From the NCBI GenBank assembly GCA_910586275.1, contig CAJUIM010000018.1, positions 1-10,485 of the forward strand: a DNA stretch of 10,485 nt, read 5' to 3'. Made by a program: the position numbers and the translations under genes. This DNA comes from an uncultured Lachnospiraceae bacterium. Lineage in GTDB: Bacteria; Bacillota; Clostridia; Lachnospirales; Lachnospiraceae. Within the stretch, counting starts at the first letter, position 1. Every line of letters starts with the position of its first letter. Of the stretch, positions 7,366 through 10,485 are shown piece after piece. Below the pieces are notes generated by a model, which was given only the letters and a program-made list of their open reading frames with translations, was not told the origin of the DNA and made no database searches.

Positions 7366-8202
7366 CTATGCCACCTGCAGGATGACTATGCTGGCATTGT
7401 CCACATCCTCATCAATTCTGCTGTTTATCAGTTCCGTCAGTTCCAAGGACTTATCGCTGCAGCTTCCTTTCCCCGCCAGACATTCCTCTATTTCCCTCCA
7501 TGATGCCCCCTCATACATTCCGTCACTGAGAAGCACCACATACTCCCCGCCGTACAGTGTCACCGGCACATCAAAAAATTCAATATCCCGGAATCCGTCC
7601 TGCCCCACATAATTATAAGTCCGATGCTGTTCCAAAAGTGACACCGCCGTCTGCCTGGTCAGCTTCCCTTCCATATATTTCTGCCTTGCCAGCACGCTTA
7701 TGGTATGGCCGGATGTAACCGGAACCAGTTCGCCGTTTCTGTAAACGGCCACTTTCACATTCCCCACCGCCGCATAATACAGCTTCCTGTTCTTAATCAG
7801 CACTGCAGCCACAGAAGCCGCACCCCGTTCACCGTTCAGGCATTCCAATATATTGCGGTTGGCTGCATGGAACGCTTTGCGGAAATAATACTGAGGATTA
7901 TAAAATGCGCCGCTGTCCCGGAACATATCCTCAAAAGCCTCCACGGCAACCCTTCCGGCTATCCTGCCCCCATAGCTGTTTCCCATGCCGTCCGCAAGCA
8001 CTGCCATAATCCCGTCCCCATCTTCCACAATGCCGTAAGAATCCTCCTGCACCTCCCGGCTCCCGATAGTCCGGCATGCACCTACATCATACCCCACACG
8101 CCCGTCCATGCTCCCCCTAAATGCCAGAATCCTATATGCAATCAGACTGACGGCCAAAATTCCCAGAACCAAGATTGCCAGTAAATAGATATCCATCTCC
8201 AT
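7366..8202 (-). CDS. Membrane-anchored PP2C-family Ser/Thr phosphatase, 278 aa
   Basis: An N-terminal transmembrane helix (about residues 4-26) is followed by a PPM/PP2C domain facing the cytoplasm. The metal-binding motifs are all present: QED (D54), LADGMGN (D71-G72), LLSDGMYEG (D227) and DVDNAS (D268). PP2C enzymes remove phosphate from Ser/Thr with two bound Mn or Mg ions, so the protein should be active. The usual soluble bacterial form (Stp/PrpC, about 240-250 aa) has no anchor, so the membrane helix is a distinguishing feature. ATGs at residues 1 and 3 are both possible starts; AGGGGA lies five bases before the first. It is tightly spaced after the zinc-ribbon FHA gene and followed by a degenerate PP2C gene. 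Together they suggest a reversible phosphorylation switch at the membrane. No kinase is visible in this window. Confidence 0.92.
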   Translation of the reverse strand: MEMDIYLLAILVLGILAVSLIAYRILAFRGSMDGRVGYDVGACRTIGSREVQEDSYGIVEDGDGIMAVLADGMGNSYGGRIAGRVAVEAFEDMFRDSGAFYNPQYYFRKAFHAANRNILECLNGERGAASVAAVLIKNRKLYYAAVGNVKVAVYRNGELVPVTSGHTISVLARQKYMEGKLTRQTAVSLLEQHRTYNYVGQDGFRDIEFFDVPVTLYGGEYVVLLSDGMYEGASWREIEECLAGKGSCSDKSLELTELINSRIDEDVDNASIVILQVA

Positions 8203-8213
8203 ATGCTTCCCCT

Positions 8214-8741
8214 TTACTTTTCCACTCCTGCAGGCTTTTCATCCTTCCACATGAAATTCTCTCCGCAGAACGGAATAAATACAAATATGCTCTCCCCCAT
8301 TTCAATGGTATCAAAAGAACTTAACACCGACGGTGTATACACTGCCGCATCGTTCAGATACACAATTCCGTTGCTGTCTCCCGGAAGAAGCACTGTCTCT
8401 CTCTTCTTCGGGTCAAATACAATAATTCCGTGATTCCTTCTGGATATTTTGTTATCCCCCAGAATCTGAATGTCCATATCGTCCGCCCTGCCAATGAAAT
8501 TTTTTCCTGATTTAATCCGGTAATCTTTCCCTTGCCTCGGCCCGGATATGCATACCAGCCAGCCGCATACCGGTTCCATTTCCTGCAGGAACAGCATTTC
8601 CTCTACCGCTTCCTCAGTATACCCTGTCTCGCTTTTTTCCTTAGTGGCTGTTTCAATGTTACAGTATGGGCATACCGTGCCATACCTCCTTGCCGAAAAC
8701 ATATGCCCATTTTGACAACGGATTAAATTACTGTTGCTCAT
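8214..8741 (-). CDS. Zinc-ribbon plus FHA-domain protein, 175 aa
   Basis: The N-terminus has a compact metal-binding motif, C9-Q-N-G-H13 and C24-P-Y-C27, typical of a small zinc ribbon. An acidic linker (about 35-57) leads to an FHA domain at about 58-160. It contains NFIGRADDMDIQI (R85), ISRRNH (S100, R101, H104) and LPGDSNGIVYLN (S123-N124-G125). The phosphothreonine-contact residues R85, S100 and N124 are present, although an extra residue sits between S-R-R and H compared with the usual S-R-x-H. This is the better phosphopeptide-reader candidate of the two FHA proteins. No signal peptide or membrane segment is seen, so it is cytoplasmic. The PP2C gene follows after 11 nt with its own AGGGGA site, indicating a shared transcript. 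The partner is not known; a phosphorylated membrane component or an unseen Ser/Thr kinase of the same locus is a reasonable guess. Confidence 0.9.
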   Translation of the reverse strand: MSNSNLIRCQNGHMFSARRYGTVCPYCNIETATKEKSETGYTEEAVEEMLFLQEMEPVCGWLVCISGPRQGKDYRIKSGKNFIGRADDMDIQILGDNKISRRNHGIIVFDPKKRETVLLPGDSNGIVYLNDAAVYTPSVLSSFDTIEMGESIFVFIPFCGENFMWKDEKPAGVEK

Positions 8742-8852
8742 GATTTTTACCCTTCCTTTCTTTTGTTTATATCTTATTTTTTACCTCATTTGTTCTGTCT
8801 TTTTATGTATCTTGTTTTCCCTTCATTTTCTTTCAATACCTTCTTTTGTTTT
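8742..8852 (-). other. Purine-rich spacer between the two FHA genes
   Basis: This 111-nt gap is mostly A and G on the coding strand and ends in GGAAGG, which serves as the ribosome binding site of the next gene, about 10 nt before its ATG. I see no stable hairpin, terminator or promoter in it, so read-through from the upstream gene is likely. Confidence 0.4.
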
Positions 8853-9422
8853 TTATCTTATCAGCAACCTGTTCATCCCGATTAACAGTATGTCCCCCGA
8901 CTCCACACGGCAGGGCGTGTCCGCCGAAAGCCTATATGCCTTGCCGTCCTGTGCTTTCCTGACGCTGATTCCGTTAACGCTTCCCACATCCTCTATGTAC
9001 CAGTTCCCGGCCGAAAAATTCAGGACTGCATGTTCCACATCCACCATGCCAGAATAGGGGCTTTGGCTTAAGTCCACATCCACCTGATTCTCACCTGTGT
9101 CCCGCCCGATGACTAATGATACCTTGCCATACATATCCCATACCATCAGTTCCGTCTCTTCTTCACTCAAAAGAACCAAATCGGTTATGCTTCCGTTCTC
9201 TGCAGGCAATGCAAAACTTCTCTCTGTCCCATGCCTTCTCATCTTCCTTCTCTCTATCCCCTTTTCCAAAAATGCCAGCAGGATAAAAAACAGCATAACG
9301 GATCCGCTGGCTGTCAATACCCATGTACGTTCACTGCCCTCCCCCATATAAATCCATGCAATGCCGGTCACTGCGGCACAGATACATGCTATCCACAAAT
9401 CAATTCCTATCTTTCTATCCAT
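8853..9422 (-). CDS. Membrane-anchored FHA-domain protein, 189 aa
   Basis: Two hydrophobic segments at about residues 9-26 and 34-52 are separated by a short charged loop (GEGSER). A basic stretch (ERRKMRRHG) follows and fits cytoplasmic placement of the C-terminus. Residues about 90-189 form an FHA fold: VIGRD (R107), VEHAVL (H131), WYIEDVGSVNG (N150), then VESGDILLIG. FHA domains bind phosphothreonine peptides. The serine that normally contacts phosphate in the V-S-R-x-H motif is replaced by D128 (VDVEH), and the following Arg by V129. Phosphopeptide binding may therefore be weak or lost, and the domain may act as a plain scaffold. The start is supported by AGGAGG at 9433-9428, five bases before the ATG. 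It lies 84 nt after the J-domain gene and 111 nt before a second FHA gene. Confidence 0.88.
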   Translation of the reverse strand: MDRKIGIDLWIACICAAVTGIAWIYMGEGSERTWVLTASGSVMLFFILLAFLEKGIERRKMRRHGTERSFALPAENGSITDLVLLSEEETELMVWDMYGKVSLVIGRDTGENQVDVDLSQSPYSGMVDVEHAVLNFSAGNWYIEDVGSVNGISVRKAQDGKAYRLSADTPCRVESGDILLIGMNRLLIR

Positions 9423-9506
9423 CCCATCCTCCTATGTTCGGCGCTTCACCTTACTTTTCTCTTATATCTATTTGTCTCCCTCTTTTTTTCTGCTCTCTGC
9501 AGACAG

Positions 9507-9965
9507 CTATTTCCCCACCCCCATATATCTTTCAAATAAGTCCGACACATCCAAAGGATTCTTACCCTGTTTTCCCGTCTTCTTAAGCTGCTCTTCATGG
9601 ATTTCCCCTGCTTTCGGATGGAATCCAAAGAAACGTTCAAAGCTTCCCGAAATATTATTAATATCAAACTCCTGATTTTCGGGTCTTCTCTTACCTTCAC
9701 CTTTCCCAGCCTTCCCTTCCTTCCCGTTCTCCGACTGCCGTCCCGCCGGCTTAAGCCGTTTATCATACTCCTTCCTCTTCTCCTCATCTCCCAATACAGC
9801 ATAAGCCTCCGATATTTCACGGAATCTGCCCTCCGCTTCCCGATTCCCCGGATTCACATCCGGATGATACTTCTTCGATAGCCGCCGGTATGCTTTTTTT
9901 ATCTCTTCCGGAGTCACATTCCGCCCTGCTCCCAGTTCCAGTATCTCGTAATAATTTTTCTCCAT
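9507..9965 (-). CDS. J-domain (DnaJ-like) co-chaperone, 152 aa
   Basis: Residues 1 to about 68 form a complete J domain: YYEILEL opens helix I, KKAYRRLSKKYHPD gives helix II and the HPD motif (H34-P35-D36), and FREISEAYAVLGDEEKRKEYD gives helices III and IV. J domains stimulate the ATPase of an Hsp70 (DnaK). A lysine- and glycine-rich linker follows, then a short C-terminal part with two similar motifs, FERFFGF at 109-115 and FERYMGV at 144-150. There is no G/F region, zinc finger or substrate-binding domain, so this is a specialised J protein and not housekeeping DnaJ. A TTG at 9977 would add four residues, but GGGGG at 9975-9971 lies five bases before the ATG at 9965, so I choose that start. 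It is the first complete gene before two FHA and two PP2C-type genes, which suggests a chaperone role for that cluster. Its client is unknown. Confidence 0.9.
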   Translation of the reverse strand: MEKNYYEILELGAGRNVTPEEIKKAYRRLSKKYHPDVNPGNREAEGRFREISEAYAVLGDEEKRKEYDKRLKPAGRQSENGKEGKAGKGEGKRRPENQEFDINNISGSFERFFGFHPKAGEIHEEQLKKTGKQGKNPLDVSDLFERYMGVGK

Positions 9966-9977
9966 ATTATCCCCCAA

Positions 9978-10105
9978 TCATATACTATTTTTCTGTCTCT
10001 CGTTTTCTTTTACGACATCTGAAAATGCTAATTCTACAATATCCTCTTTCCTCCCAAACCATTTCTTTTCTTCCTCATTAATGAGTCATCCAGAATCGCA
10101 TCCAT
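9978..10105 (-). pseudogene. Small coding-like ORF without a normal start, probably frameshifted or decayed
   Basis: The frame that ends at TGA 9980-9978 is open back to a TGA at 10088-10086 and reads NEEEKKWFGRKEDIVELAF followed by SDVVKENERQKNSI. It looks like a soluble, charged helical protein and ends only 12 nt before the ATG of the J-domain gene, which is normal operon spacing. It has no ATG, GTG or TTG in frame; the only near-start is ATT at 10082. The neighbouring frame begins with ATG at 10105 and reads MDAILDDSL. A -1 shift around 10079 would join the two into one protein of about 42 residues. It could be a decayed gene, a sequencing error, or a gene with a rare ATT start. I do not recognise a family, and the coding claim itself is only moderately supported. 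Confidence 0.35.
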
Positions 10106-10150
10106 CCGGCCATACGGTTCTTATGCGGCTCTATAATGGGTCAGCCAGAA
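10079..10150. repeat. Pair of 17-bp direct repeats, 55 bp apart
   Basis: On the minus strand, TTCTGGCTGACCCATTA (10150-10134) and TTCTGGATGACTCATTA (10095-10079) match at 15 of 17 positions. Between them, 10109-10114 and 10122-10129 can form a small hairpin (GCCATA against TATGCGGC with one bulged base). A perfect 12-bp palindrome, CTCATTAATGAG, overlaps the second copy at 10074-10085. Paired repeats upstream of an operon can be operator sites. They could equally be the remains of a 55-bp tandem duplication, because the sequence after each copy keeps some resemblance. Confidence 0.45.
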
Positions 10151-10180
10151 CACACTTACCTATCCCTCATGTCAGCAGTC

Positions 10181-10485
10181 CTATCTGTACCGCACATCCG
10201 CTTCCTCCTGTGTTAATTTCTGCAGATCTATTTCATTAATGAATGCCATATTGGCCCTGCACTTATAATATCTTGTACTAAGCCTTCTATAAGGACCATC
10301 AACCCGCCTGCAAGCCTGCAGTTCAATCAAAAGTTCATCTCCCACCACCTCCAGATGCATGGACGATATTCTATCCTCTCTTTCATCCAGCATCACTGAA
10401 ACCGACTCATTTTTTTTCAGGTCATAGATCTTCAGCCGGCAGATGTTCCTTTCCTTCTCCTCTTCCACTGTTATGCAGTAAAGGA
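10181..10485 (-). CDS. C-terminal end of an unidentified protein, 5' end outside window
   Basis: The frame is open from the right edge to a TAG at 10183-10181 and gives about 100 residues ending in EEADVRYR. A GTG at 10468 could be a start, but the codons before it (reading LYCIT) are also open and have no stop up to the edge. I therefore treat this as the tail of a longer protein. The segment is soluble, charged and rich in alternating hydrophobic strands (CRLKIYDLKK, LEVVGDELLIELQ), which resembles a blade of a beta-propeller or other beta-rich domain. This is inference from the pattern only. It has no signal peptide or membrane segment in view. It lies upstream of the J-domain/FHA/PP2C genes on the same strand, about 200 bp away, and could belong to the same cluster. 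I do not recognise the family and assign no function. Confidence 0.6.
   Translation of the reverse strand, partial: LYCITVEEEKERNICRLKIYDLKKNESVSVMLDEREDRISSMHLEVVGDELLIELQACRRVDGPYRRLSTRYYKCRANMAFINEIDLQKLTQEEADVRYR

Noticed and set aside
9446..9820. Minus-strand basic frame of 124 codons overlapping the J-domain gene
   Set aside because: It is a shifted frame of the lysine- and arginine-rich part of the J-domain gene; the J-domain frame has clear family motifs and a ribosome site.
9966..9977. TTG start giving four extra residues on the J-domain protein
   Set aside because: The would-be codons contain the GGGGG ribosome site for the ATG at 9965, and J domains usually start just before the YYEIL motif.
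1..10485. CRISPR array, tRNA, rRNA or riboswitch
   Set aside because: The only regular repeats are the coding YD repeats. No cloverleaf, rRNA stretch or recognised riboswitch core was found by eye on either strand.

Overview
The window carries one gene direction only: every convincing gene is on the minus strand, so transcription runs from the right edge (10485) to the left edge (1). Strong Shine-Dalgarno sequences (AGGAGG, GGGGG, AGAGG) with short spacing, moderate GC content, single-pass membrane proteins without an outer-membrane signature, and the protein families suggest a low-to-moderate GC Gram-positive, probably a clostridium of the Lachnospiraceae type. That assignment is an inference from family resemblance; no marker gene is present.

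Layout in transcription order: (1) 10485-10181, the C-terminal end of a protein that begins outside the window. (2) 10180-9966, a spacer with direct repeats, a palindrome and a coding-like but startless or frameshifted small ORF that stops immediately before the next gene. (3) 9965-9507, a J-domain protein. (4) 9422-8853, a membrane protein with a C-terminal FHA domain. (5) 8741-8214, a zinc-ribbon plus FHA protein. (6) 8202-7366, a membrane-anchored PP2C-type phosphatase with its metal-binding aspartates. (7) 7317-5473, a membrane protein with a degenerate PP2C domain, one transmembrane helix and a TPR-like tail. (8) 5472-5283, a spacer with an imperfect inverted repeat of about 95 bp that resembles a MITE. 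(9) 5282-4785, a PAAR-like DUF4280 protein. (10) 4788-220, a giant RHS/YD-repeat protein whose variable C-terminus looks like a PD-(D/E)XK nuclease toxin. (11) 124-32, the start of a probable immunity gene that is cut short near what may be the end of an insertion element running off the left edge.

The most interesting reading is that the window is the regulatory and cargo end of a protein-delivery system. FHA proteins, a PP2C phosphatase and (perhaps outside the window) a kinase are the parts of the threonine-phosphorylation pathway that controls Gram-negative type VI secretion. A PAAR-like tip with an RHS toxin is the cargo of such contractile machines. Finding both together in an apparently Gram-positive setting, with a catalytically degenerate PP2C-TPR membrane protein and a J-domain protein, is suggestive. 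No sheath, tube, baseplate or ATPase gene lies in the window, so the machine itself is not shown.

Two breaks stand out. The DUF6531 domain that normally joins PAAR-like and RHS parts is split between two overlapping reading frames. The putative immunity gene is truncated. Composition falls sharply to AT-rich at the toxin tip, as expected for exchange of toxin modules.
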